Positions 45,033-58,540 are shown, counted from the stretch's first letter. The stretch is DNA of 64,000 nt from Rhinopomastus cyanomelas (GCA_013400115.1 VXBP01005102.1:806001-870000); one strand, 5' to 3'. The notes: a model not told the origin generated them from the sequence alone. Translations and numbers: made by a program.

Positions 45033-47966
45033 CCAGCATAAGGTGCTTCAAAAGAGGGAGAGACAGGAACCACAGCTGCCTCCTTTTGTAAGTCCTGCAA
45101 GGGAAAACAGCAAATCTGCCAGGCTTTGGATTGCTGTCTTAGCATATAGTGAGGTGGAAAGAGCATATGACAGAAATGGCTGCCTGGCTGCAGTGCACCT
45201 ATCGCCAGACCTGTCATTCAGGGCTGTGGAGACAAGATAAAGCTTTATTTTAGTGCCCTGACAGCTGACAGGAACTTGTCATACTGTAGAAGCTGCCAAA
45301 TCTCAGTCAGGGGAAGGAGGGGAAAGGAAATCAAAATCAATTGCATACTCACTACATGTTTGTCTAATCTGGGGGCAAGAGATAGGGTGAGGTCTCTCAT
45401 GTATTTCATGCATATAGCACCTAGCAGAAAGAGTGATAACAAATGCAAGGAGTAGACAGCAGAAGAAGGTGTCAGAAGAATCTATACTGAACTTTATTTC
45501 ATGTCTTACCCACTTCTCAAATGACATGGGGAAATCTATTGCTGTTGGGTATGAGGAAAGCTGCTCTGGGATTTCCTTGAGACTATCTAAAATGCAGAAG
45601 AACCTGAGCTGCCAGGATCTTCCCTGTAGTGTTCTTTGTCATGTTCATTCCCACAGCTCCAGAGATGGGAGACGAGAGAGAGAGGAAGAGTTTTTCTTTA
45701 GGGAAAATTTTGGTTCTTCCTGCAAAATCAGTGACAATTATTTGTCTGTAAATATAAACACCACAATGTTTTGATTAGAATTTTCTGCAGAGAGCAGATA
45801 GCTCCTGTTAGTACAACTGGGAGGAAAAAATTGAAAGAAAAAAATCCCACAGAATTGTTTTGCCCACATTTTTGTGCTAATTTTCCTCTCTAGTTTTACA
45901 CATGGATGCCTCTACTGAGTCTTCAAAGAACAGCTTCCCCTACTTTTACTGTTGATTACAGGTAATTCACCACATAATAGGTTTTAAGCTGTAAGCACTG
46001 TTGTGTCACTTCCACTACCAGTAGGTACACAGCCTTTTCTCCCCCCAAAGTTAGTAGAAATGTCTCTTGCACGGTGTTCTGAATCTTAAAAAAATCACAC
46101 CTGTGGGCTGCTTGAGGCAGGAGACCTCCTTTGGATGACATTAGATACAACACTGAGCATACTGCTGGAGCTAGAAAGATGTGTCAGCTCCTTTCATCTA
46201 TTAATACAAGAGCAAATAAAAAGAAGAATCTAACCTGGATTTCATTGGCAGTGGGGAATAAATTGGATTTAGATCCAACAAGCAAGGCATTTGAGTCAGA
46301 TTTATGAGCCTGCCTTGGAACACAGTGTCCCTAAAAAGAAACCTGGATTCACTTCTTCTCATTGACATAATGTGTTAATGACACATCTTCTTAATGTGCC
46401 TCTGGTGTCTGATTTTTTCTCGTGTTTCCTCTGGCTTCACAATAAACCACCTTTTGAATAAGCATCCTGCCATCTTGAAAGCTGAATAAACCCAGTCTGT
46501 GTCTGAATTGCTGAAGAAGTGTAGGAAAGAAGGCGAAAGAAATCTGCCAGTGTGGCTGGAAGAGAAGCTTATCTTGCCTTGGCTGGGTTCACTTTTGTTT
46601 CCCTCTCCAGCCTCTTTCCGTCAATCACCATACTAATGTATCCCCAAGGGTGCTGATCCCAGAACAATAAGCTGCAAAGATGATTACAGTCTAAAAAAGA
46701 AAAGAAAACCTTGCCATCATGAATGTTATGGGTTTCAGCTTTTCACATTTAATCCTTTAATTGGTCTTTCTGGCAAGAAGAATTTGATACTTGGCTTTAC
46801 TGCTGCATGGATGAGCTCTATTGCAAATCCCATTGGGATGAAGTTAGAGTAACTTGGCAGAAAGAAGATCCTTAGCATCTTCTCAAAAGTCTACCCTGAG
46901 GGCTCCTTGTTGACATCAGAACTTCTGTGTGATGTCACAAAACCTCTTAGGAAGCAAAACAAAGAGCAGCAGGATCACCTGGATGAGATGTTGGCTAACC
47001 CTTAGTCTGCTGTTAGTACATGTATAAAGAGCTATGTCAAAGGAGAGTTTGGTTCTTGGCTTGCAGACAGAACACTTGTGAATGCAAAATACAGAACGAG
47101 AAGGTTGGCCAGGCTATATGCACAATAAAAACAAAAACCAAATATTGTAAAGATACTGAGTGTTTTGGACTAGAGCATCATACTGAATCATTTAGGAAGA
47201 TCTAGACCCAGATGCTTCAACAGTTCATGAACAATTCTGTAGTCTACCTGTGTGCTGTTGGCCAGACCCAAACAAGGGCTAAGCAATCTGAGCAACAGAT
47301 TATTTGGAGGAAAAAGGTTTTTTTCTTACAGGAGTATACGAGTAAGTTGCCTTGGGACCTCCCAGCTCAACATCTCAATAAAATTTAATCTCCCATGCCC
47401 CAGGCCAAAAGCAATAGCAGTTTCTTTGCATTCCAAATGAGCAACCCTTGAGGTATGAAAAAAAATAAACAACTTCATTTAGAATAAAGTGAAAAATAGG
47501 AACTCTGATTCACATTAATGACTGGTAACTCTTTCTTCTCTAAAAAAAAAGGAGGAAAAACTTAAGTCACTGCAGTGGGTCCCTCTATAAGACAGGAGTG
47601 TACTTTCTTGTAATTTAAGAAGTTCCTGAGTACAAAGCTGAAGATTTGGCCCTAGTAGCCCTCCTCAAGTCAGCCAGTTTGTGCTGATGTAACTAATGTG
47701 GTGTCTGGATCTTACGACCCATTGTCACGCTATGCAGTATGTGCAATGAAAAGGGAGCAGATTAACACCTATGAAGCTAAAAATAAAAGCGTCACCTCTT
47801 GAGGCTCAGCTTGTTGTGCTTATTGCAAAGGGTTGGGTAGGGTTGGCAGAGCTGTTCGTCCATCGTGGATGTCACCATGGCACACCCACGCCAACATCTC
47901 CACGGAGACACAGCACATTTCTAGCTCCTGCATCACCAACTTGTTGCCAAGGAAACAAGAAGATGC

Positions 47967-47980
47967 AAAAAAAAAAAAAA
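47967..47980 (+). repeat. poly(A) run
   Basis: Fourteen consecutive A, followed by a GAAGAAAAAAATG stretch. It could be the tail of an old retrocopy, but the upstream 200 bases match nothing I recognise. Confidence 0.9.
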
Positions 47981-49569
47981 GAAGAAAAAAATGTCAATGA
48001 CATTCAATTTTGAGACAGTCAAGAAACCCCTGAAAGGGATTTTAAAAGAGCCTGAGAAGGAAATGGAAATTGGGCTTCTAATTACAGATTCTCAACCAAC
48101 TCCTTTTTATTCCCTGGTTATTCTGTCTGCTCACGTCACTGTCTTCCTGCCATTCTCTGTCTACAGAGGTACGAATGCCAGACATCAGTGAACAGAGAAT
48201 CAGAAAGAGCTTTCCTGGAGTGAAGGAGAGGAGGGAGGGAGAGCGGGGGAGGTTACTCAGTACTAGCAACAGTGGAGATTCCATAACTCTGGTGGACAGA
48301 AGTTACAAAAAGGGAAATGTGTGAAGGTTTCTGTGAGAAAGGGATATGTGCAGCTGGTAGGTGTGAGTGAGCACATGCATTTATCTACAGTCAAGTGCAC
48401 ATGTATTTTGAGATATGCAGTTGAGAAGGCACATGTGTATACAAAGGTATACCTGCATCCGCACTGGATCGTCAAAAGTCTGAGTAGTGCACCCCCAAAG
48501 AATCATTACGTTGACTTAGAAATCAGAAATTAATTGACCTAGAAATGAAACACTAAAAAGGTTGTATTTTCATTTTGTTTCTTTTGATCCATTATAGCAC
48601 TGCATTTACAAGCTTCCTTCACAGCCAGAAGAGCTACAAATCAGGGTTGCTTTTTAAACGACAGCCATGCAACAACCTGATTCTAGGAGCTGGAGCAAGT
48701 CTAAGGAGAATCACAAGACGGTGAGAGTTGGCAAGCCTGGCACTGCACCTGAACGGGAGAACACACAAGGGAATCAGCAGATGCACCCGCTGCAAAGAGC
48801 ATGAATGAGTACAAAGGGGAAGATCTATGGGATGTTTCTATGCAGAGAGACGTGGCCACCAGACAGGCTGTACAGGTGTTGTCAAAGCACAACAGAGCCA
48901 GATTCCACCAGCAACGAAACAGCTGAATTAGACACACTAGCTGTCTTAGGGATCGAGCATGGAGAAGATCAACTGTTTGAGAAGATGTCTGTGTATCATT
49001 ACTTCAGCATGGGAGACAGGGAAGTTTTCATCCTATGATAGCACAGAGAGGCACAGATGTTTAACAGGTATCCTGCATGGTTAGTGGTACTGCTTGAAAG
49101 TGGGTTAGGACTGAAACAGATGAAAGAGCTGTCCTCACTTTCCTCTCTTCAGTAGAGCCTCCCTTCTTCACACCTCAAGCCTGTCATCAAGCTTGCAGCC
49201 AGAGGTGAGATGGCTGTAGGCCAGAAAGACAAACTTACAGACAGAACCTAACAACTTCTGAATTGCAGTAAGGCCCTCACAGAATGACATCAAGGGATCC
49301 CCAGTAATACTACAGGAGATGATCCATGGCTGGTTTATGGCTGTTGACAGTAAAAGGCTGCCAGCAGTAAGGTTGGCACTCCAGCCCAGGTAAAATAACT
49401 CTTTGTGGCCCCACCACCCTTTTTTAATCTTGTTTGTTGCACATGCCTTCGCAGGACTGAGAAGTCTCTGCTTTCTTTGAGGCAGATCTCCTTCCCCTTG
49501 CTAGAAGCACATGTGAAAGAGAATGCCAAGAGCTCTGAACCTGTGTGGCAGCAGTCCTGGCAGTTTGCC

Positions 49570-49596
49570 ATGTCATGGCAGTTTTTGCCATGACAT
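49570..49596. repeat. perfect 11-base inverted repeat
   Basis: ATGTCATGGCA at 49570-49580, loop GTTTT, then the exact reverse complement at 49586-49596. A third partial copy of the unit (TGGCAG) flanks it. No further evidence of a function. Confidence 0.9.
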
Positions 49597-50963
49597 AGAA
49601 ATGACAGGTGAACGATGTGGAGAAAATCAACCTACGTGCAGATGCTGCGCTCAGATTGGCAGAAGCAAGTGCTGACCATCCCCTGCTTACTGCATGAGGT
49701 AAATTTAGAGTATCCAATCACCTAAGAGACTGTTAGCAGAAGAGGACAGGGAGACAACCTCTCACATGCATTCAGCAATATGAAAGTACGGGAACAGAAG
49801 CAGCCTAAACCACCTAACTGATGAAAGTCAAGGTCAGATGAAAACACTGGAAGCAGTTGTCAGTGGTTCACTTCACTTTGTTCCTGAGTAAGGTGACAAC
49901 TGGAGTGACGAAGCACTAGAGTGGCCTCTGCTTTGTGCCTCCCAGTGCTACTGCTCTGAAGACACAGCCCTTGTCCATGGAAGCAGAACACAGTGTGAGC
50001 ACATGTGAAGGGGCCACCACAGTAGAGCTGATAGGTGGTGCCCGGTGCTGAGAGTTAAATACGAGCAAGACATAGGGAAGTAGAGGCATCGCTATCAAGA
50101 CGCAGGGGAGTTCTGAACCCGGCAGCAGACAGTAGGAGTCTTTTTTCTCTCTTCAACACCTAAAAAGGCCTGTCTTAATTCTCCATCCTATGGCTCAGTT
50201 GCACTGTTTCTCAAGCACTCAAAATGCTACCTTTTCTCAACACAGATAAAAACACTATTCAGGCAACTACTTTCTGAATAAAGGAGGGCTTTTAGCAGGC
50301 AGCTTAGATTCGCAAATTACTCATGTAAAAGGATATAATGCATTCTCTTAAAAATGCATGTTTATATCACATCTTCCAGCTTCTAAATCACCAGTACATT
50401 TTCATGTTTCCTGGAGGCAAAAATGGCTTTTTTGGTTAGTTACTGTTTTGAGTGAATTTCTCATGAAATACCCAACAAGGGCCATTAAAATTTGCTTTGG
50501 GCAAAATGCAAGTTCTGATAATTTTTGATATTTCTGTTTGCTCCAAGTGTTGTTCAGCAATGAAATGAATACTTATTCCAGTAGACTTTTTTTTTTCCCA
50601 GTTTGTACTTTATATTTCCCTATATATAGTTTTTCCTCTTCAACAAATATTTTAGCAGGGATTTAAAAAAGCTTAAGTGCTTTGAATGGGAAAAAAATAA
50701 TAAAAGCTCCAGGAAATTCCAGAATCTTGGAAAAATGTTTCTAAAAGAGTGACCATGGTTTCTTTTATAAATACAATTAAAAGAGTGTTTGTGAATTATC
50801 CAGATTACACACAGATATATGTATAAATATAAATACACATGGTGTGTTATTTTTATCCTCATACTTGTTTGTGAAGCAGGCTTACGTGGTGACCTCATCC
50901 TTCTCCAAGGACACCCCAGTATGACTTTTTGATGTACACAGCGTAGGCTCTCTCTTTCATATG

Positions 50964-50980
50964 CACACACACACACACAC
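50964..50980 (+). repeat. CA dinucleotide microsatellite
   Basis: A pure CA run of about 8.5 units, in a 150-base region with further degenerate CACACA blocks (to about 51090). Confidence 0.95.
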
Positions 50981-52013
50981 GCATAAATACTGTAACACAC
51001 GGCTTCCCTAAGATGCACGTGTGCCATAAGCTCATCTCCTAAGCACACACACAAACAAATCTCTTTGGCATAAGTACAGCTACACACACCCCTGCACAAT
51101 GAAATCCTTCTAACACAGTGGCCCTGAAAACACAATTTTATCTCTAGCACATACTGCCGTTCCTTTTCTTAACACAGCGTCATCTCTCCGTCCCTCCCTT
51201 TCTTTCATAGACGCAGACACACAAACAGACATATACGGTGCAATCTTACATCTCTCAGGTGCAACTACAGTAGCTCCATTATTTTCAACATGGCATAAAC
51301 CCTTTCTGCCTGACACTTTCATCTGGAGACCCCATCACTCACAACTACAAAAATGTTTGTGGAGATGTGAGGATGTAGAGGGAAGTCCTTGATCACACAA
51401 TCACCAGTATACTCCGGTAAAGAGGCCTTTTCTGGCAAGACTTTGTTTTACAAAACATTAAGGAGCATTATAAGAGATGTTTTCATTTGGATGCATTGTG
51501 AAGTTAAACAATGCTTCTTGCTGTGATATTGCATCACCAACAAAAAGCAAGAGATTTAAGCAGCTTGATAAAAAAACTTCTGCTAGATCATTAAACCAGA
51601 TTATTTCTGTATTGCTGTCGTTGTCAAACACTTCACTGAAACGTGCCACGAGACGTGCAGCAAGCAAATTACAATATGCAGTTACATCGATATTCCCTGT
51701 GACACATAATGTGCTGTAGTCCCTGAGATTTCAAAAGGAAGAAAGAAAGATGTATAGAGGAGGTTCCACCTCCACTTAAGCTATTATTTCTACAACAAAA
51801 GTCTGTGCTTAAATCACTTGTATTAGCAGGATTGTTCTAATGGGAATATTAGATGAGTATCTGCCTCTGCAAGCTTCTTTGCACAATGGAGAGTGGCAAC
51901 AGCAAGAATTAGCAGATGAAACACAGACGTTCTTCTTGCACGCCATTGATCTGGAGCCAGGGCAGTTAGCCGATGGCTTCGTGGGACATCTGCAAAAGTG
52001 AGTTTCATGCCAT

Positions 52014-52500
52014 TGAATCATAGACTCATCAAGGTTGGGAAAGATCTTCAAGATCATCAAGTCCAACTGTCTGCCCTACAACCCTGAGCCACTAAACCAT
52101 CTCCCAAAACATCACATCTACCCATTTTTTGAACATCTCCAAAGAACAGTGCTCCCATCACCTCCCTGGGCAGCTTTCTCCACAGCCTCACCACTCTTTT
52201 CTGTGAAGAAATGTTTCCTAATATCCAATCTGAACCTCCCCTGGTGCAACATGACCCCATTGCCTCTAGTCCTATCTCTAGTCCCTAGGGAGAAGAGGTG
52301 AACACCCACCTCACCACACCTCCTTTCAGGTAGTTGTAGAGAGCAGAGAGGTCTCTCCTCAGCCTCCTCTTCTCCAGGCTGAACTGCTCCAGCTCCCTCA
52401 GCCTTTCCTTGTAAGACCTGTTCTCCTGACCCCTAATCAGCCTAGTTGCTCTCCTCTGCAACGTCTCCAGCACCTCAATATCTTTCCTATACTGCAGTGC
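52014..52500 (-). mobile_element. CR1 3' part, antisense, older group
   Basis: Starts on plus AATCATAGACTCATCAAGG and continues AGATCATCAAGTCCAACTGT. It reaches the ORF2 thumb region (minus: LETLQRRATRLIRGQENRSYKERLRELEQFSLEKRR, cut here to its core RRATRLIRGQENRSYKE). The group matches the copies at 29569, 35739 and 52954. Confidence 0.92.
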
Positions 52501-52953
52501 CATCCTCACTCTAACGTCCAGTCTCCAAATTACCTTGTAAAAGGAACAAATATTAAAATGAAAACACAGTGAGGTACCTGGAGTTAATAATTTATTATAG
52601 AGTAATGATCTATGGTGGACGACCGCCACAGAGCAGGCTTTAAAGGAAAACTACAGAGGAAACAGTTATTTTTAAGAAGCCTTAACCAGCCTCAAACGTG
52701 TTGTCTTCACATCCTTGGCTAAACACAACAAAGGTCACTAACAGGAAGTAATTTGCTTCAATCTCTTGGCAAATGCTACTTTTAAGGCATAAGGGGGGTT
52801 TTGCCTGCCACTTTGTGCCAAAGCCTCATATGGCTTTAAGAGCATATCCTTGGAGACATGGGAAAAGGAACAACTTTGCAAAGACCAAGCTCACAAATAA
52901 ATTGATCCACTAACGGACCGAAAAAGCAAAAGCAGCTGTCCACGCTCCTAGAA
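52501..52953. other. unique DNA, no gene recognised
   Basis: Nothing was recognised between two CR1 fragments of the same group but opposite strands. Confidence 0.5.
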
Positions 52954-53137
52954 GGGACAGGGAAGTAGCTGAATCACCATCCCTGGATGTGCTTTAAAAT
53001 TGTGTCAATATGGTGCTCAAGGACATGATTTAGCAGTGGCCTTGGTACATTTAGGTTACTGGTTGGACTCAATAATCTTAAAGGCCTTTTCCAACCATAA
53101 CAGGCTCTTAACAGTAACCTAAACTATTCTATGATCC
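52954..53137 (+). mobile_element. CR1 3' end, sense, diverged
   Basis: GGGACAGGGAAGTAGCTGAA, CACCATCCCTGGATGTGC, then GACTCAATAATCTTAAAGGC and a CTATTCTATGATC tail. A 30-base non-CR1 stretch separates the last body word from the tail. Confidence 0.85.
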
Positions 53138-56100
53138 TAAAAGGTACATTTTCCTTTCATGGTCTGTGATGCTGCCCTTGCTTTGAGAGCACTGTCTGGT
53201 TATCTGGATCAGTGCAGGGCCACACAGCTCCCAACAGACAGCCTGCTGAGCCAGGTCTGACTACATCACAGGCAACTGGAGTAGAAGGATGAAGGCAAAG
53301 CATAGGAGAGACACTGGATCCCAGTTTAGGAGTGTGAAAGCCTGGAGCATGAAGAACTATTCTCAGAGGGTAGGACAGTGTAAGTGTGGTACCCCCTAGC
53401 TATAACACCTGTAGATAGCACTAGTGTCAGCAGCATGAAAGAGCTCATGGGAAGCTCCCATGTGCAGCAGTATTCTGGCCCTTGTCAGGCTGTAATTCCA
53501 TTGCAAGTCTGAAGTGGTGGTTTCTTGACACTGCAAGTACAGCCTTCAGCTACCACACAAATACCTGAAGCCAAGCACGTGGCAATGCTAATTACTTCTA
53601 ACCACTTCTGACAAGCCAAAAACTGACTCTAATCTACCAAAGGAAGCACATACCACCACAGACCTTGCAAAATCTATACAGTGAGTGTTAATGTCAGCCT
53701 CTTTCTATCCTGTGGAACTGACAGAGCAAGAACAGATATACTGCAAACTTCCCACACATACCACGTACCCTCATATGCCTCTTCCCCTCTTGCTTTCTGG
53801 AACAGATGCCAAGTGACCACAATCCCATCTGTAAGGCCACTCACAGCACTTGCATGCTGCATTGCTTTGGAGGATAAGTGAGCACTTTGCAAGCAGGACC
53901 CGATCTCACTCTACCCCTGAGTGAGGTGGCAAAATATCACTAAGCCCCTTTCCACGGTGGGAAACCCAGAAGAAGCCACAAGCCTAATACGGAGCTTCCT
54001 GACCACTGTCCTGACACTTCCAATAGCCACCTTGTCATCAGCTGCACAGACACTGTTCCCTAGAAAACAGACTGGGAGACTAGTTCAGCTGCCCTCAGCA
54101 GCACCAGGCTTTTTGCTTTTTTCTTGACAAATTCTCTCTGACATCAAACACCCAAACATTAGGGATCCTGATAATCTTGGATGCTATTTAGATGTCACTG
54201 CTGCTTGAGAAAATTTTGTAGTCCTCGCGCTGTACTGCCCCATGAGGGATGCTTACCTTAAAACTTGGCTTGCTGGTTGTGAGACAGGCTTATTTCTCAC
54301 AATCCCCTTTGATGCAGTCCAGCATGTCTCTGAGGACCTGGAGGGAAATGCTACCTGTGGGTTAGCTCATTTGGAAAGCTGTCTGCTCAGCATCTACTTG
54401 CCATGATGTCTTGGCCATTAGTTTGTCACTAGGAACAAAACTAGGGTGTTTTGTGTCCTGCTGGTTTTCCACAGGTTGCTTGGTCAGCAGTGTTGCTGTT
54501 GCTGTCTGACCTGGCTGTTGTCCCTGCAAGCCCGAGCAGAGGTCCTGATGTCAAAATCTCTAGGTAAAGCTCAGCGTGGACTCCTGCAGCTCTTCCATTT
54601 TTATCTCTAATGAGACTGACCCACAGAGGCCACTCCATTGAGGATGCAGGAGAAAGCCACTAATCAAGCTGACAGAGCCATGTGACAAAGCTTCTTCCTC
54701 TCTCTCTCACTTCCACATTTTCCCTCTTCTTTTCTTACTGTCTAATCAACCTAGTTTCATACCTTTCTGTCACAATAGCAGTTAAGTAGCTCTTCAATAT
54801 TTCGGAAATAGAAACAACAGACAACCTCCTTTCTTCTCTCCCTTCCTGGGCTGTAGGAGGAATTGTTCAACTAGTTCTTTTAGGTGGCATGATTTATTTG
54901 CTTGTTTACACACATACATGTGAGCGGGTGTTTTACAGATGTATGTGAAAAGCTCGGTGGGGGAGGGCTAGGTTGAAGACCAAAGCTGTGTGTTTATCCA
55001 TGAGAGTGGAAGGATGCATGACCTTCCCTACAGCTGATGTAGTACAGATCTCTACCACACAGCCCCTGACAGCACTTAGTCTCCTGCTTTTAACTCAGTC
55101 CCACCAACAAATCTGGGGAAGGAAGACATTTAGTGAGGGAAGGAAGAGGAAAGAACAATTATCATTTCAGACTTGTCTACTTCAAGATTGCCTCTCCTGG
55201 ACAGACAAGATAACCTTTGCTACTGCGTGAAGCAAATGCTGTAGAGAGGTTCAGTATCTTCTATTAGGTCAAGTGCTACGGATGGGGAGGAACAAAGGCA
55301 CACAAGCTTCTCTATGGGTTTGAAACAGCAGTGAGGTGTAGAACTGACATTTTTAGTGCTCTGAGATACAACGAAAGCAATCTCCTGGACAGTGAACTTT
55401 AGGAAAAACAATTTTTTTACAAAACTTCTCTAAAAACTGGTGGTGCCATAAAGTAGAAATACCCAAAAATATTTTGCTCTCATCAATGACAGATACTCTA
55501 CTGGCTCCTAACAACCACATTTACTGGAACAGCTTTCATCCCTTTAACAGCTCTTCCTTTCTCCATGTACCATATGTTGTGTGCAGAGCCCGTAAATAGA
55601 GAGAGCCAGAGGCAATACCAAGGGTCTCCTGCCATTTTTGAAGCTAACTACTACTTTGGGGCTAAAATAGTATTGAACATGATGTCAGACTTTCACAGAG
55701 AAAGGACATGGCAGAAGAATGAACAGAAGATGGGAGAAGATATTTCCAGCCTTGGATTCACTGGAAGAGTGTTACCTCTATCCAGATTGCACGGCCATTT
55801 GGAGACTTCACATAATGCTGGGCTGTTTTCAGATTTTAGAGTAAATGGTATGAAAGGGGAAAAAAGTATCTTCGTTCAGTCCAAGGCAGTCTCTGCCTAA
55901 GTTTGTCCAACTGAATACCAGTCTTTCAGCATCAATTTCCAACATATTTGACAGGCAAACTGGCAGCAATAGAGCACTTCCTCACATATGCGTACATGGG
56001 AGCTGGGACAGAGGAAAGAGGTGAGGAACTGGAAGTACCCTGCAGTCCTGCAATGCTCATTTTGTAAGACTCTAAAAAAAAGATGACAGGATTCCTGACC

Positions 56101-56149
56101 CAGCTGGATTGACATTCCAGGTGCCTATGAGATAAAAAGAATTTCTCTT
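53138..56149. other. unique DNA, no gene recognised
   Basis: No repeat or exon was recognised. The 111-codon plus frame at 55565-55900 has no recognisable domain. Confidence 0.5.
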
Positions 56150-56850
56150 CACAAGCTACAGGTGATGAGGAATTGGCTAGTTGGTTGCATCTAGAGGTCA
56201 GTGGCTCGATGTCCAGATGGAGATCGGTGACAAGTGGTATCCTTCAGCACTGCGTTCTGGGACTCTGCTGTTTAACATCTTCATCAATGACACAGACAAT
56301 AGGACAGAGTGCACCCTCAGCAAGTCTCCAGATACCACCAAGCTGAGTGGTGTGGTTGACACCACCCTGAGGGATAGGGTGCAATGCACTGGGACCTAGA
56401 CAAGCTGGAGAAGACATAGACCTGTGGAAGTGGGTCCTGAGTAGGGACAGAAAAATGACCAGAAGGCTGTAACATCTTTCCTATGAAGAAAGGATGAGAG
56501 ATGTTGCTGTTCATCCTGTAGAAGAGACAACTCCAGGAAGACATTATTGCAGTCTTTCAGTACTTACAGTGGGTCTATAAGGAAGATGGGGACAATCTCT
56601 TTAGCAGGGTCTGATGCAATAGGACAAGGAATGGTGGTTTTAAACTAAAAGAGGGAAGATGCAGGCCAGGTAAAGGGAAGAAGTATTTTACAATAAGAAT
56701 AATGAAACACAGGCACAGGTTGCCCAGAGAGGTGGTAGAAGCCCCATCCCTGGAAACATTCAAGAACAGGTTGGACTGGGCTCTGAGCAACCTGATCTAC
56801 TTGAAGATGTCCCTGCTTACTGTAGGGAGAACTCCTGGACAAACTTCAAC
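56150..56850 (+). mobile_element. old CR1 3' part, sense
   Basis: Starts in the reverse transcriptase (GATGAGGAATTGGCTAGTTGG), with LLFNIFINDTDNRTECTLSKS and a decayed catalytic box (SPDTTKLSG). It has a 3' end of a distinct group (GGGCTCTGAGCAACCTGATC, then GTCCCTGCTTACTG) and no clear ATTCTATG tail. Much internal sequence is deleted or changed. Confidence 0.85.
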
Positions 56851-56892
56851 AACCTACAGTGGGTGGACGTGAGGACAGGTGTCCTGGGAGAA

Positions 56893-57541
56893 GTATAGAA
56901 TTATTAGGAATTGGAAGGGACTCAAAAGATCATCCAGTCCAATCCCCTTCCCACAGCAGGATCACCTAGACCAAGTCATACAGGAACACNTGACTCATAG
57001 TCATTCTGCTGTCCTCCAGGAGCCCCACGTCCCTTTCTCCTAAACTACTCTCCAACAGGTCAGTCTCCAACCTATACTGGTACCTGGGGTTGTTCTTGCC
57101 CAGATGTAAGACTCTGCACTTACTCTTGTTATAGCTCATTAGATTTTTCTCAGCCCAGCTCTCCAGCCTGTCCAGGTCTCGCTGAATGACAGCACAGTCT
57201 GCAGGGGTGTCGGCGACACCACCCAGCTTTGTGTCATCAGCAAACTTGCTGACAGTGCATGCCAATCCCTCATCCAAGTCATCAATGAACAGATTGAACA
57301 GGACTGGTCCCAGCACCGATCCCTGGGGCACTCCACTAGATACAGGCCTCCAACTAGACTGACCCATTGACCACCACTCTCTGACTTCTATCCTCAAGCA
57401 AGTTCACCATCCACTACCTGATCATCTAGAGCACACTGCCTCTGTTTGTCTGTTTGGCTGCGAGGATGCTGTGTGAGACTGTGTCAAATGCTTTACTCAA
57501 GTCAAGATAGACCACATCCAGTGCTCTGCCATCATCTATTG
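56893..57541 (-). mobile_element. CR1, antisense, young group, gap at N
   Basis: The 3' end (56893-56989) is joined through the N at 56990 to the region around the catalytic centre, skipping roughly 700 bases of a normal copy. The minus frame 56966-57397 is open for over 130 codons: SSWRPVSSGVPQGSVLG, LFIDDLDEGLACTVS, FADDTKLGGVADTPADC and RVLHLGKNNPRYQYRL, with the FADD catalytic Asp pair intact. This is the best-preserved reverse-transcriptase core in the window. It lies between two older sense CR1s. Confidence 0.92.
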
Positions 57542-57551
57542 TCCCTGCAAT

Positions 57552-58540
57552 CAGGGATAGGGTTAGGGAAGCCAAATCTCACATAGAATTAATCTGACCA
57601 GAGACTTTAGAGGAAACAAGAGTGAGAAGAAAATTAGGGAAATGTGCATGCTCTCTGGAATTAAACAGGTAAACTGAGATGCTGAGAAGACTCAGGTACT
57701 GAATGACTTCTTTACCTTAGTTTTCACTGACAAGAACTCAAATCACACTACCAATGTCATGGAGGTTAAGGGCTAGGGCTGGGAGAAGGAAGAAGCACCC
57801 ATGGTAGGGGCTGGTCAGGTTTGTGACCTTATAATGAACGTGAAAGTTCACAAGTCAATGGGACCTGCTGAGGTACACCCAAGGGTTGTGAGGGAACTGG
57901 TGGATGTAGTTGCTAAGCCATTACCCATCACATTTGAGAAATCATGGCTGTATGGTGTCGTTCTGGCCAACTGGAAAAGGGCAAGCATAACCCCATTATT
58001 AAAAAAGGAAAAAAACATGGCCCAGGGAATTACAGGCCAGTCAGTTTCACCTCTGTGCCTGGAACGATGGTGGAGCAGACCCTCCTGGAAACTATGCTGA
58101 GGCACACGGAAAACAAGGAGGTGTCTTGTGACAGCCAACAAGGCTCCACTAAAGACAGATAGTGCCTGACAAACCTGGTGGTCTTCCATGACAGGGTTAC
58201 AGCATGGGTGGATAAGGGTAAAGCAACTGATGTCATTCACCTGGATTTGTGCAAGGCATTTGACACTGTCCTGCATTACATCCTTGTCTCTAAAACAGAG
58301 AGACATGGATTTGACAGGTGGACCATTCAGCAGATAAGGAATTGGCTGGTCGGTGGCACTCTAAGAGTTCTGTGTCCAAGTGGAGATCAGTTACCAGTGG
58401 GGTTCCTCGGGGGTTTATTTTGGGCCCAGTGCTGTTAAACATCTTTGTCAGCAACATGGAGAGTGGCACTGAGTGCACACTCAGCATCATGTCAAAGTTT
58501 GCTCCTACAAGGTAGACCAGAAGGAACAGAATGGCAGGAG
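57552..58540 (+). mobile_element. old CR1 reverse-transcriptase part, sense
   Basis: Starts near GATAGGGTTAGGGAAGCCAA, in the linker before the reverse transcriptase. It continues with KVHKSMGPAEVHPRVVREL, NYRPVSFTSVPGTMVEQTLL, DVIHLDLCKAFDTVLHYIL (the usual catalytic DFSKAFD box reads DLCKAFD, keeping the Asp) and ends near ECTLSIMSKFA (58490). Several frameshifts divide it. It has no 3' end and lies downstream of, not upstream of, the 3' part at 56150, so it is a separate copy or was rearranged. Confidence 0.87.

Larger units (their letters stand above)
45033..52013. other. unique DNA, no gene recognised
   Basis: Seven kilobases without a recognised CR1 or other known element, the longest such stretch. 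It contains a poly(A) run, a perfect hairpin and a CA repeat (listed separately) and TG-rich runs near 48340-48450. The 176-codon minus frame at 50620-51150 is produced by CA-rich DNA (CVCVCAY). The 77-codon plus frame at 48805-49038 has a mixed composition but no family I know. Confidence 0.5.

Noticed and set aside
46960..46990. CAGGATCACCTGGATGAGATG as a CR1 tail
   Set aside because: Only about 15 bases resemble CR1 and no tail or body adjoins.
50620..51150. 176-codon open frame on minus
   Set aside because: Its middle is translated CA repeat and related runs (CVCVCAY); no domain, and the frame length is explained by low complexity.
55565..55900. 111-codon open frame on plus that looked protein-like
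   Set aside because: No motif or splice signal that I could defend; likely chance.
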